Source of the DNA: Pelodera strongyloides
Taxonomy: Eukaryota; Nematoda; Chromadorea; Rhabditida; Rhabditidae
Direction of reading: 5' to 3'
DNA: 64,000 nucleotides
NCBI GenBank assembly: GCA_036852015.1
Contig: JAANDG010000337.1
Coordinates: 1 to 64,000, forward strand
A model generated the notes under the pieces. The model saw only the letters and a list, made by a program, of their open reading frames with translations, was not told where the DNA came from and did no database searches. Position 1 is the stretch's first letter, and each line of letters starts with the position of its first letter. Below are positions 10,801-20,400 of the stretch, in pieces. A program made the position numbers and the translations under genes.

Positions 10801-13800
10801 TTCGGTTTACCCATACGTTGCTCTATGCATTTCATTTTATCTCTGTATGCGTTTCTTAATAAACCATTATATAAGGAGCTAACCGTCGTACGTCCTTCGG
10901 GGCGCGCCGATGGTTAGCGCCGAGACATGGCTGTCAAGGAGCTAACCGTCGTACGTCCTTCGGGGCGCGCCGATGGTTAGCGCCGAGACATGGCTGTCAA
11001 GGAGCTAACCGTCGTACGTCCTTCGGGGCGCGCCGATGGTTAGCGCCGAGACATGGCTGTCAAGGAGCTAACCGTCGTACGTTCCTTCGGGGCGCGCCGA
11101 TGGTTAGCGCCGAGACATGGCTGTCAAGGAGCTAACTGGCGTACGTCCTTTGGGGCGCGCCGATGGTTAGCGCCGAGACATGGCTGTCAAGGAGCTAACC
11201 GTCGTACGTCCTTCGGGGCGCGCCGATGGTTAGCGCCGAGACATGACTGTCTAGGAGCTAACCGTCGGACGTCTTTCGGGACGCGCCGATGGATAGCGCC
11301 GAGACAAGACTGTCTAGGAGCTAACCGTCGGACGTCCTTCGGGACGCGCCGATGGTTAGCGTCGAGACATGACTGTCTAGGAGCTAACCGTCGGACGTCC
11401 TTCGGAACGCGCCGATGGTTAGCGCCGAGACATGACTGTCTAGGAGCTAACCGTCGGACGTCCTTCGGGACGCGCCGATGGTTAGCACCGAGACATGACT
11501 AGCTAACCGTCGGACGTCCTTCGGGACGCGCCGATGGTTAGCGTCGAGACATGACTGTCTAGGAGCTAACCGTCGGACGTCCTTCGGAACGCGCCGATGG
11601 TTAGCGCCGAGACATGACTGTCTAGGAGCTAACCGTCGGACGTCCTTCGGGACGCGCCGATGGTTAGCACCGAGACATGACTAGCTAACCGTCGGACGTC
11701 CTTCGGGACGCGCCTATGGTTAGCACCGAGACATGACTGTCTAGGACCTAACCGTCGGACGTCCTTCGGGACGCGCCGATGGTTAGCGCCGAGTCATGAC
11801 TGTCTAGGAGCTAACCGTCGTACGTCCTTCGGGGCGCGCCGATGGTTAGCGCCGAGACATGGCTGTCAAGGAGCTAATCGTCGTACGTTCCTTCGGGGCG
11901 CGCCGATGGTTAGCGCCGAGACATGGCTGTCAAGGAGCTAACTGGCGTACGTCCTTTGGGGCGCGCCGATGGTTAGCGCCGAGACATGGCTGTCAAGGAG
12001 CTAACCGTCGTACGTCCTTCGGGGCGCGCCGATGGTTAGCGCCGAGACATGGCTGTCAAGGAGCTAACCGTCGCACGTCCTTCGGGCGGGCCGATGGTTA
12101 GCTCCTAGACAGTCGTGTCTCGACGCTAACCATCGGCGCGTCCCGAAGGACGTCCGACGGTTAGCTCCTAGACAGTCATGTCTCGGCGCTAACCATCGGC
12201 GCGCCCCAGGACGTCCGACGGTTGCTCCTGACAGTCGTGTCGGCTAACCATCGGCGCGTCCCGAAGGACGTCCGACGGTTAGCTCCTAGACAGTCATGAC
12301 TCGGCGCTAACCATCCGCGCGTCCCCAAGGACGTCCGACGGTTAGCTCCTAGACAGTCATGACTCGGCGCTAACCATCGGCGCGTCCCGGTGCGGGTCAC
12401 GTCCCGCGACGGTTAGCTCCTAGCCAGTCATGTCTCGACTAACCATAGGCGCGTCCCGAAAACGTCCGACGGTTAGCTCTAGACAGTCATGTCTCGACGC
12501 CAACCATCGGCGCGTCCCGAAGGACGTCCGACGGTTAGCTCCTAGACAGTCTTGTCTCGGCGCTATCCATCAGCGCGTCCCGAAAGGACGTCCGACCAGC
12601 TCCTAGACAGTCATGTCTCGGCGCTAACCATCGCGCGCCCCGAAGGACGTCCGACGGTTAGCTCCTAGACAGTCACCTCGGCGCTAACCATCAGGCGTCC
12701 CGAAAGGACGTCCTCAGGAAGGCCTGCCTACCGAAGTGTATAGATTCCTTGTTTCTGTTGTTTGTCTAATTTTAGAAGTGGATACAATCTCGATGTTCGA
12801 CTGTCAATGAGCTGTTTTCTTCATGGTCAATGAGTGTTTTCACGGTCAATGTGCTGTTTCTTCATCGTATGTCTGCACGTCTTTACCTTTTACGTATCTA
12901 CAAGTCAGACCCTCTAACTAAGAGTAGTTTGCATAAACGCGTATCGAAAACTTTGGCCATCTTCAGGATTTCGAAAGAAGAAAAGTATGCAGCATCCCGC
13001 ATGTAAAAGACCGTCATATATTTAGCTTGTCGTTGACCTTATGTCATTGATGATATTTTTAGCCGCCCAAGCGCAAATGGTGCAGTGGGCTAGGAATTGG
13101 ACGATACCCCCCAAAGTGTGCACCAACTGTTTTGAACCGTACACCAACTTCGAACAAATCGAGAATGAAACACACCATCTGGTTGGATTTTGTTCACTTT
13201 AATTTTTGTTGTTCACAATGGAGGGATATTATAATTGTTGTGCAAAGAGACAAGCAGTTTTGTGTTGCAGGAGTGTTTGTTCAAGTGGTGCTCAAGTGAC
13301 TGCCTCTCGAAGTATTCGGATTTTTCGGATTCGCTCTCAAACGATTCAACGATATGAACTATACGAGGCAAATCAGACAAAGCTGGGAAATTATGGACAG
13401 TTATGCAGGAAACATCAGGTGTATTTGTATTTTATTTTTATTGTATATATCGCCGATTTTTGCCTCCTTGACAGCCATGTCTCGGCGCTAACCATCGGCG
13501 CGTCCCGAAGGACGTACGACGGTTAGCTCCTTGACAGCCATGTCTCGGCGCTAACCATCGGCGCGTCCCGAAGGACGTACGACGGTTAGCTCCTTGACAG
13601 CCATGTCTCGGCGCTAACCATCTGCGCGCCCCGAAGGACGTACGACGGTTAGCTCATTGACAGCCATGTCTCGGCGCTAACCATCGGCGTGCCCCGAAGG
13701 ACGTACGACGGTTAGCTCCTTGACAGCCATGTCTCGGCGCTAACCATCGGCGCGCCCCGAAGGACGTACGACGGTTAGCTCCTTGACAGCCATGTCTCGG

Positions 13801-14317
13801 CGCTAACCATCGGCGCGCCCCGAAGGACGTACGACGGTTAGCTCCTAGACAGCCATCTCTCGGCAAAAATCGGCGATATATACAATAAAAATAAAATACA
13901 AATACACCTGATGTTTCCTGCATAACTGTCCATAATTTCCCAGCTTTGTCTGATTTGCCTCGTATAGTTCCGAGGCCCACCGTCCAATCCGGAAACGTCC
14001 ATGGGTAGACCTAAAGTCACACAAATAAATGGTACACAACACACATAACACATAGTAAATTAAAGTGATTAATAGTCCAATTAAAGAGGCGTACATCATC
14101 GACTGGCCGCTCGTCACCAACAATCAATGAACATCCCGGACTCAACAGAATAATGAAATTACGATGACGGAAGTTTACTTTTCTAACCAAACACAACTAT
14201 TCGAGGTTTAGAAGAAAAAAGTATGCTATGTGATATTTGCATTTGCTTATATAAAATAAATAACTGGTATGAATAAATAAACATACCGTTCAAGTCTGAG
14301 AATTTGAAGTTTGACAT
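7397..14317 (-). CDS. Unrecognised multi-exon gene hosting the giant palindrome
   Basis: Exons read on the minus strand are 14317-14287 (ATG, with in-frame TAA upstream), 14010-13908, 7938-7869 and a last exon near 7641. Acceptor and donor phases agree throughout: AAC-G|GT-CTA, then ATC-AG|A-TTG, then CAT|. The first 68 residues include QIRQSWEIMDSYAGNIR (exon 2) and FTGKFTFNPEWTFVLGNH (exon 3). Two readings of the end are possible. In (a), acceptor TGTTCAG starts VNDTIHLWNEV, a 42-bp intron (7435-7476) follows, and a stop lies at 7423 (126 aa). In (b), acceptor AAAGCAG starts CSGERHNPFMER and runs open to 7397. Reading (b) needs no extra intron and has smoother codon use. I do not recognise the family. 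Intron 2 is about 6 kb and consists mostly of the foldback element. Confidence 0.6.
7826..7855. repeat. (GA)n microsatellite
   Basis: About 15 GA dinucleotides in the short intron between exons 3 and 4 of the unrecognised minus-strand gene. Confidence 0.95.
8044..8690 (-). repeat. Outer inverted repeat, left arm
   Basis: Inverse of 12713-13356. The end sequence is CATATCGTTGAATCGTTTGA. Read outward it is open over roughly 85 codons (8358-8101). The left arm has a run of five G where the right arm has six C, so the frame differs between arms. Confidence 0.9.
8691..9757. repeat. Satellite array 2, left arm (62-63 bp units)
   Basis: About 12 units run GACTGTCTAGGAGCTAACCG, TCGGACGTCCTTCGGGACGC, GCCGATGGTTAGCGCCGAGA. 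At about 9465 the orientation flips and about 5 inverted units follow, ending GGTTAGCTCCTT. Within each unit GCTAACC pairs with GGTTAGC, TCGG with CCGA, and GTCC with GGAC around a TTCG loop. Confidence 0.95.
9758..9873. repeat. Inner inverted repeat, left
   Basis: 116 bp starting ATATAATGGTTTATTTAG and ending CTACTTACAGGGAT; inverse copy at 10757-10872 with about one mismatch noticed. The palindrome runs on without a break into the satellite arms (CTCCTT on this side, AAGGAG on the other). Confidence 0.95.
9930..10697 (+). CDS. ORF1p-like protein of the foldback element, 255 aa
   Basis: Single-exon ORF in the core of the palindrome. The first in-frame ATG is at 9930; the frame is open without ATG from 9885. 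Residues about 15-60 are charged and possibly helical (IAELSTELKTFIREEIS). Residues about 85-150 resemble the RRM plus C-terminal segment of LINE-encoded ORF1 RNA-binding proteins: IIGRIGNPKSTTRP, then LAQKLKNTPDLAHLNVRRAE, then TPKQRREGFIRRQEARQR. A Pro/Thr/Glu/Gln linker follows (about 155-200) and then a compact helical C-terminus (ELSICEQYGITLMQKKHCDR). No catalytic domain is present. AATAAA lies just downstream. Codon use is uninterrupted, so the ORF has not decayed. Inferred role: RNA binding, possibly of the element's own hairpin-rich transcript. Confidence 0.75.
   Translation: MSHTIDSTITPISRPDNSIRQIIQSTIAELSTELKTFIREEISESFHRYEIKDQFVVLNLEENERVSIEFDIISKIMSLAKYSPGSFNIIGRIGNPKSTTRPILCSMNACFRLPYFKDLAQKLKNTPDLAHLNVRRAETPKQRREGFIRRQEARQRDQTTDEPMTSSPPSTPQAIEEPRETQTEQLSPTPQLPQTPRELAEADELSICEQYGITLMQKKHCDRVAKVMAKKNNPVAELNVRHMLYKTGLSQPKSN
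10757..10872. repeat. Inner inverted repeat, right
   Basis: Inverse of 9758-9873, beginning ATCCCTGTAAGTAGTGAAGG. It lies 60 bp after the ORF stop. Confidence 0.95.
10873..12712. repeat. Satellite array 2, right arm
   Basis: About 19 forward units, an orientation flip near 12095, then about 10 inverted units that become degraded (12200-12480 has many deletions). A three-unit block ending ACATGACTAGCTAACCG is repeated directly (about 11497 and 11683). Left-arm type variants, such as GATGGATAGCGCCGAGACAA, occur here in both orientations, a sign of exchange between arms. Confidence 0.95.
12713..13356 (+). repeat. Outer inverted repeat, right arm
   Basis: Inverse of 8044-8690. From the acceptor-like ATATTTTTAG at about 13060 the plus strand is open to a stop near 13202, with a possible zinc-binding pattern VCTNCFEPYTNF then ETHHL. 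The left arm lacks one C here. Whether this was ever coding is unclear. Confidence 0.85.
13357..13472 (+). repeat. Inverted copy of host exon 2 and its donor site
   Basis: Starts AACTATACGAGGCAAATC directly after the end of the giant palindrome and runs through AACATCAG|GTGTATTTG to GCCGATTTTTGCC. It is the inverse of 13862-13970, which is the 3' part of exon 2 of the unrecognised minus-strand gene plus the start of its intron. Confidence 0.95.
13473..13861 (-). repeat. Satellite units in the loop of the small palindrome
   Basis: About six inverted-orientation units of the 62-bp satellite (CTCCTTGACAGCCATGTCTC type), lying between the two copies of the exon 2 segment. Confidence 0.95.
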
Positions 14318-15230
14318 CCCGTCTGCTCCACACCTTTATAATCGAAAGTCCGGCTACGGGGCGCCGCATTCCCACAACATTCCGTGTCGCGTGCCATTAT
14401 TCAAAATGCGAGATTGGGCAATCTAAAAAGAGGTTTTAGAACTAAACCGATGGGTACACAAGCGCAAAAACATCAATCGATAAACTATATAAACAGATAA
14501 AAGAGCAGAAAGTAAACTAAACGTTGAAGATTTGCCTCACATTGGAGATTGGAGTAACTTTGTATTTTTGCTCTAAATCAGTTCTAAAACGGAAGTAGTA
14601 CTGAAGACATAAAAGATAAGAAACCTCAAACACATTTCTATTAATATATACAATTTGTCGTCTTGAAGAAGAGTTCAGTATGTAAGTAAAGTTGGGTGAA
14701 AATCGTTTCAAAGCGAAATGCTAGCCCCTTTAGAAAATTTGCATATGATAAGCAAATCCTATGTATACTATGCTAATTTTGTACGATTGCCGGACGATCG
14801 TACAAAATTAGCATAGGATGCATAGGATTTGCTTATCATATGCAAATTTTTAGCATTTCGCTTTAAAATAGGACTAGAACTGCATCTAGCACATAAGAGA
14901 GAAAAAATACAGTAAGTACAGTTTTTTTTTCGTTTTTTTTTTTTGGAGCTTGACCGTTTTTTGTTTTCTAACCAAGCACAACTATTCGAGGGTTAGAACA
15001 TAAAAGACAATGTGATAGTTGCAGTTTGTAAGAAAATTGTTATTATAAATAATCATACCGTACAAGATGGATGAGATCCAAACGGCTCCTCGCTTGCATT
15101 CGAGAGTGCGCATCATATTTGCTCGTCATCTAGATCGCATCGCAACACCCACGTCGATTTTCCAATTTCCAAAAAACCACTTTATAATCTCTTCCCATTT
15201 TCGCCACACGAGCTGAGATAACCTAAAAAA
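14180..15230 (-). repeat. Duplicated first-exon region of the unrecognised gene
   Basis: Two diverged copies, about 14180-14520 and 14965-15300, share CACAACTATTCGAGG, CATACCGT(T/A)CAAG (a donor, read on the minus strand) and CTAAAAA-GG at their far ends. The nearer copy holds the ATG used above (14317). The farther copy has an equivalent donor near 15059 and could be an alternative first exon or an abandoned one. Confidence 0.6.
14710..14866. repeat. Near-perfect palindromic MITE, copy 1
   Basis: Ends AAAGCGAAATGCTAGCCCC and TAGCATTTCGCTTTAA. The inner arms TTTGCATATGATAAGCAAAT and GTACAAAATTAGCATAGG pair around a CGGACG turn. A second copy lies at 63648-63817. Confidence 0.95.
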
Positions 15231-15303
15231 GGACTCAAGTTAGAAGTAAATCGACGCGAACTGCAAACACAAGAACAGACAAAAAGCAGCGGAATAGTAG
15301 AGG

Positions 15304-15374
15304 GGACCACCCAGGGGCCCCAGGGGCCACCCAACGCAGCCGCAACAGCTGGTGGTTTGGCCCCTGGGTGGTCC
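15304..15374. repeat. GC-rich inverted repeat
   Basis: GGACCACCCAGGGGCC at 15304 and its inverse GGCCCCTGGGTGGTCC at 15359, separated by 39 nt that include CCCAGGGGCCACCC. Apart from this and a poly-T run near 14930, 14870-16020 shows no gene. Confidence 0.9.
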
Positions 15375-16163
15375 GCTCTACTGAATACAAGAGATCAACA
15401 AAAAAATAAATAAAGGCATAAACTAAACTAAAGGACTAATTGTACGAGCAAAATGCAAAAGGAAGCATTATCAAATAATAAAATTAAAGCATAAAGAATC
15501 TTAAACCCTAAACATTTTCCTAAACCATATGGTTTCACCGCGAAGAAGAGAATCGTAGAATGATGGTGTTTGCAAGTATGCCGAAAAAATTGTCTTCGAA
15601 AAATGAGTCTTGGAACGATTTTATAATTACTCATGTTATATATTCATACTTAGTTCCAACATACGGCACTTCGTGTACATACTTGCAAGGAATTGTTGCA
15701 TACTTGCACACGAATATCGATTGGCACTATGCGTGGGAGGTTAGGAGACTAGAATGTAGAATAAGTCAGGAATAACACTGACATGACAAGGTGTGGTACG
15801 CATGAGAAGTAAATTTACCTTTTAGTGTATATTTTTTTGTGAAAATTTTTCTTTGAGAGAAATTTTAAAATTTGAAAGATTTTTTTGTTTTAATTTTATT
15901 ATTTGTGATGTTTTTATCAGTTTTCACTTTTAGATTTTGATTAATTAATTTAAGAATAAAAACTAATATTTGAATTCAAAATAATATACTTATGCCTTAT
16001 GCGTATTTAGAACACCTATGTTCCTATTTGGCAGGGTGTCCCCCGTCGAAACTGACACGGTGGCGTCCTTTCGGGCCCCCAAAGACAGAACCCTGGCGAC
16101 AGGGAGCCAGGCTGCTTTGAAGAGGTAGCGTACTCTTGTCATACGGGCAACAGGTTACGGTAA

Positions 16164-16280
16164 TTGAGGGAGACTCCCTGCCATTTATGAACTGTTGTGA
16201 ATAGGACTTTTTAACGCGGGCGACAGCCTGCCATTGAGGGAAACTCCCTGTCAATATAGGTGTTTGAGGGAAACTCCCTG
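16164..16280. repeat. Three small hairpins TTGAGGG-AAA-CTCCC
   Basis: TTGAGGGAAACTCCCTGTCA or a close variant occurs at 16164, 16234 and 16264. Each forms GAGGG/CTCCC with a three-base loop. The surrounding 16020-16320 is more GC-rich than its neighbours. I do not recognise the family. Confidence 0.7.
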
Positions 16281-16299
16281 TCAAGGAGGAACAGAGGCG

Positions 16300-17427
16300 A
16301 ACCGGTGACCTGATGACTCGCCCACTAGCGTACTGTTTTCAAAATCATAACGGGCCCAAATGACAAACATAACGGTGAATGAGGTATCTAGTTCATTATG
16401 TGTTATGCAACGCTAGAACAGAAGAGTAAGAGTAAAAGAAGAGAAAGAGTGTCGGAACAGGAGTAGAAGAGTAGAAGTGCAAGAGATTTCGCGCGCGAAC
16501 CAGTGACCTGACACGCGACACGACCACTACCGTAGTCTTCCAAGTGAAAATCCCCGCGCATACAGAATTATGAATGATTATCGATTTCGAATGAAATGCG
16601 GTATCCTAAGGTGTACCGGAAACCAGAACAGAACAGTAAGAGTGCAAGAACGGAGAGTGCGAGAAGAGTGAAAGGATTTTGAGCGCCGAGCGATCGCGCA
16701 CCACCCGATGACCCGACCGCGGTGTCCATGCACGGCTACCGGTGAGCCGACCACATAGCACTATTCTCCCACCTCCCACTTGCCAACGGCAACGCGCCCC
16801 TCTCCTCTGAATGGCAAAGGGCATGAATGCATAAGATACGCCAAAATAAATAAGGTCAAGAAACACAATTTTCGGTGCTCATTCAGTTGTGAGCTATGAG
16901 TATCTGAATTCTTAACTCTGAACTTGAGAGGTGCTAGCGGAGTGGGCCTCAACTTAAAGTGAAACGCAAAAAAAAATGCTAAGCACATGAGTTGCAATTT
17001 GGAATAGCTTGGAAAACTTGTGACTTTTCAGTGTATGCGTGGTGTCGGCTGGTGGTACGGTACCTAGAAAAACTGACACCACAACGTACAAATAAAAAAG
17101 AACAAAAATAGACTCTATTGTTGTTATTTTTTTGTATTCCGCTTTACTTCGGCATACACTGAATAAAGCATTCATATAAGATGGACAGGCATTTGTCATT
17201 TTCACAAGTGCGAATCGCAAACATGGACAGGCCAAAAATATAGCATGAAAATTATGCGTTTTTAAAAATTCAGAGTGCGCGCGCATTTTGACTCCGCCCA
17301 TTCATGGTCGGAAATGTTCAAAAAAAAGTTTGCTAATTATTTTTGTATTTATATATATAATCAGATCTTTCTTATTGTTAGTTAATTACTTGTATTGCTT
17401 GTTTTTGTTATTAATATTTTAGCAGCA
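16300..17427. other. Intergenic; diverged repeats of about 200 bp, no gene
   Basis: AGAGTAAGAGT- and GTGCAAGA-rich stretches followed by GACC(T/C)GA-rich ends recur around 16405-16540 and 16615-16750. The remainder to the NDUFAF2 start is AT-rich with no supported feature. Confidence 0.5.
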
Positions 17428-20400
17428 ATGAGTCGACCTGGGGCTTGGGCACGAGTGTTCACGAACCTACGAAAGTATTTAGTAAAGGACTGGTCGGACA
17501 AAGTGAGTATTTCTTCTTGCTCTAGTTTAGATACATTATCTTTGTAAACATAGGGCGCATTCGAGTTGGGCAAAATGCGAAATAATCAGTTCGAGTTCAC
17601 TGTTAGACAGTGTTGGCGCGCTGCGAAATATCACTCTCATGTGAGAGACGCAGAGCCTTGAAAATATTTTTTTCCTGGGCCCTCTTATTTGTCAATACTC
17701 TCTCACCCTATCAACTCGAACAGAATATTTCGCGAAATTTATGCATTTTGCCCAACTCGAATGCGCGCATACAGTTACATTTATTTAACATACCCTACAC
17801 ACCGTAAAACACACTCATGAAGTCTGTCAAACAGCTCTCTTTATGCCGGCCCTATCAAACAATCGGCCACCTGCATGACGTTTCCGTCTAAGCTTATGTG
17901 TAATCGTGATTTGCGTCTAGATTGTAATCGGCGAAGACTCGGTTGGAAACAAATTTTACGAAATTCGAGGGTCCCGACAAAATGTTGCTAGGTAAGTGCT
18001 TGTATCTCAACATATAGTGTTGCCTTGCATTTGAGTAATTTGCGCATAGAACAACACGACAATGGAATCACTAGTCTAGGTGTACATTGTTATTCCCATT
18101 TTGTCGTGAAAATGTATATGTTAATTATTAGAGGATTCGAACCAGCACCTGGAAGGGAGGATCTTCAGCCGAGCATTGAGTGGCAGTCCTGGTTGAAAGG
18201 TAAGGAAAAAAATAAGAAACTTCGCATTATAAGTATGATCGTGTAGTAAATATACTTCACGAAAAATTGTTTGGGCGATGTAGACTTGGAGTGACGCGTT
18301 GAGAAAAACAGCATGTAGGCATATCGACATCATACTCCCTTTAACGTGGCGATGTACATGTACCACTTGCATACATAGTATTACTATTACCTATGTATCA
18401 GGGTATCAATTCCGTGCGTAAATGGAGGTGGTTTTCTTTAGCTTAGTGATATACCATTTTTAATAAAACACCATGTTTAACTCAAATATATAAATTTCTA
18501 ATTGCTTTCGGAGGTGGTATAAAGCAACCCGGAGATGGTTCGTGCGTGTTTTCACGCACCAAACTGTACCCCTGGTTGTTGGACTGTACAAACGCCAATT
18601 TCTCTTTTTAATTTTTAATTTTTAGGAACTCGCAGGTTTCCACCAAACGAGGACGAAATTGCCTTCAACAGGCTAAGAGAACAACAACAGGCCAGTTCTT
18701 ATTTTTACTTTTGCCTTTACTTACATGTTTTCGTTAAAATACGCTGCATTTTAAATATTTCTTTTGTAAGAATTAGTTTGCTCACAATGCTCACTTCTGT
18801 GGAGAATATCACTGCGAGAAGAATTTTTATTATTCAATTTCTCTAACATATTTTATATTTATGCCTTTTCAACCGTTCGTTTTCCCACTTTTCTTCTATT
18901 CGGTGATTTTTCCTTCCTTTCCGAGACCTTGTCTTGCTTGTGTGCTTACTATTTTGGTGTTCTACATTCCTACGTTCGTAAAGTTGTGTGAATTGTAGAG
19001 CAGACACCTCCAGATATGCGTAGACGTAGACAGACGTATACTATTTCTGAGATTCTGGGGCTTTTGTATTTTTCCGTATCACCATTTACCTCTACCACTC
19101 AACTGACTCAAGCAACGAAATCTTGGACTCTTGGACAGTTCGAGCTCCTCGCTAGTTAGTCATGTAGGTAGTCGGGCAGCCGGCAGCCTTATGTCATTTA
19201 TACACGGTTACGGTTTTATTCCATGCCAGGCACCGTGTACGTAAGTAAGGTGACCTTCAGAAAATAATTTTGTTCTAAATTTCATTGCTTAGGCTTAGGG
19301 CTTAGTACAGGATATATTTTGTAACTGATTTTTCTATGGTTTGTATAGAGTTAAAAAAAGGTTAAGGTTAGTAGACCTGTTTTCACAAGAGATCTGTACT
19401 CCGCGCAGCCGCGCGGGTCCCGTCCCGTGCCTAAAATACAGTCCGACCTGCTCTGGATTTTTGGTTTCAGTTTCAGTTAGTTCACTTCCTGGCCAAGGAT
19501 AGCGATTGAGCACCTTTTTTTGGAGAGTAACCAAGGCTCCAGATTTAAACTCCATTGTGCGATGTATAATGTTACTTCGTATTCGTATTGGAAATCGTAA
19601 CGTGTCTGATGTTGTTCAGTTGTTCTTATCTTATCGTAGCATGAAAATAACAATAAGGCACAACTCCTCGCTCATTTCTGAACATTGCACGTTCTTTGTG
19701 CGGACCACTGGCGGTCACCTGTTTTGTCGCTTTTTCTATTCGCCTGTCTGTTCCGATTAAGTATTATTTGGCACTGGGCACTGGCAGACAGAGAAATAGA
19801 GAATTGAAGCATTTACAAGTTTTGTCCGCCGTCCACGTACTACTGTGCAGTCCTGAGGCCATATTCACCACTCAATTTCCTATGGGGAATTCCCCGTCTT
19901 TTTCTCTTCGTGTCTCACATTAGAATGCTATCTTCTGTGCCCAGGGAATTTGGTGACCTTCGTCCGATTGTTACCCTATTTAAAAAAAAAGGAATTTCTA
20001 CAAAGGTAAAAAGACGTGGTGAATATGGCCCCTGTTGGTAACATCCTCCCTCTGTAGTTTATTTTGGAACTTAAGTTGCAGTTGCTCTTCTTTTATCTGA
20101 AACTATGAAGTTTACAACTATGACTATCCCTCACTCTTGATTGTAGGTGTCAGTCCATATTTTCTTGTTTGAGTTTCTCTTTTCTCTCTGTCTGTGACCG
20201 TTTTGTTCCCGTCCACCGCACTCGGTTCTCTGACCATTCGTTATCATTTCATTTCAATTTCTATGAAACGTTCGATTTTACGAGTTAGGATTAGGAATAC
20301 GAAAACACATTGTTTTTGTTCTTAATCAACCGTTAATAACCTTGAGGTCTCGTCTTCTCGTATTCTTAGGTCTTGAAATTTAGTAGAACATTTTTCTTGG

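Larger units (their letters stand above)
8044..13356. mobile_element. Giant foldback (palindromic) element with central ORF
   Basis: The whole 5.3 kb is one layered palindrome. Outer unique arms (8044-8690 and 12713-13356) are near-identical inverses. Next come satellite arms (8691-9757 and 10873-12712), each containing a point where unit orientation flips. Then an inner unique inverted repeat (9758-9873 and 10757-10872) encloses an 883-bp core with one ORF on the plus strand. Both arms share the same odd junction unit with GGGCGGGCC (about 9461-9491 and 12071-12103) and the same two CTGATGG-type end units, so the arms descend from one sequence and later diverged in copy number. No reverse transcriptase, integrase or DDE transposase is visible. 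Long inverted repeats built of tandem units resemble foldback (FB/Galileo-like) elements in design; relationship is not claimed. No clear target-site duplication was found. Confidence 0.85.

Noticed and set aside
11053..11502. ORF of about 150 codons with a repeated GANRRTSFGTRRWLAPRH pattern
   Set aside because: It lies wholly in satellite array 2, occurs in every array and on both strands, and merely reflects unit lengths divisible by three.
8044..13356. CRISPR array or bacterial repeat island
   Set aside because: Repeats are tandem without unique spacers and lie in an intron of a eukaryotic gene.
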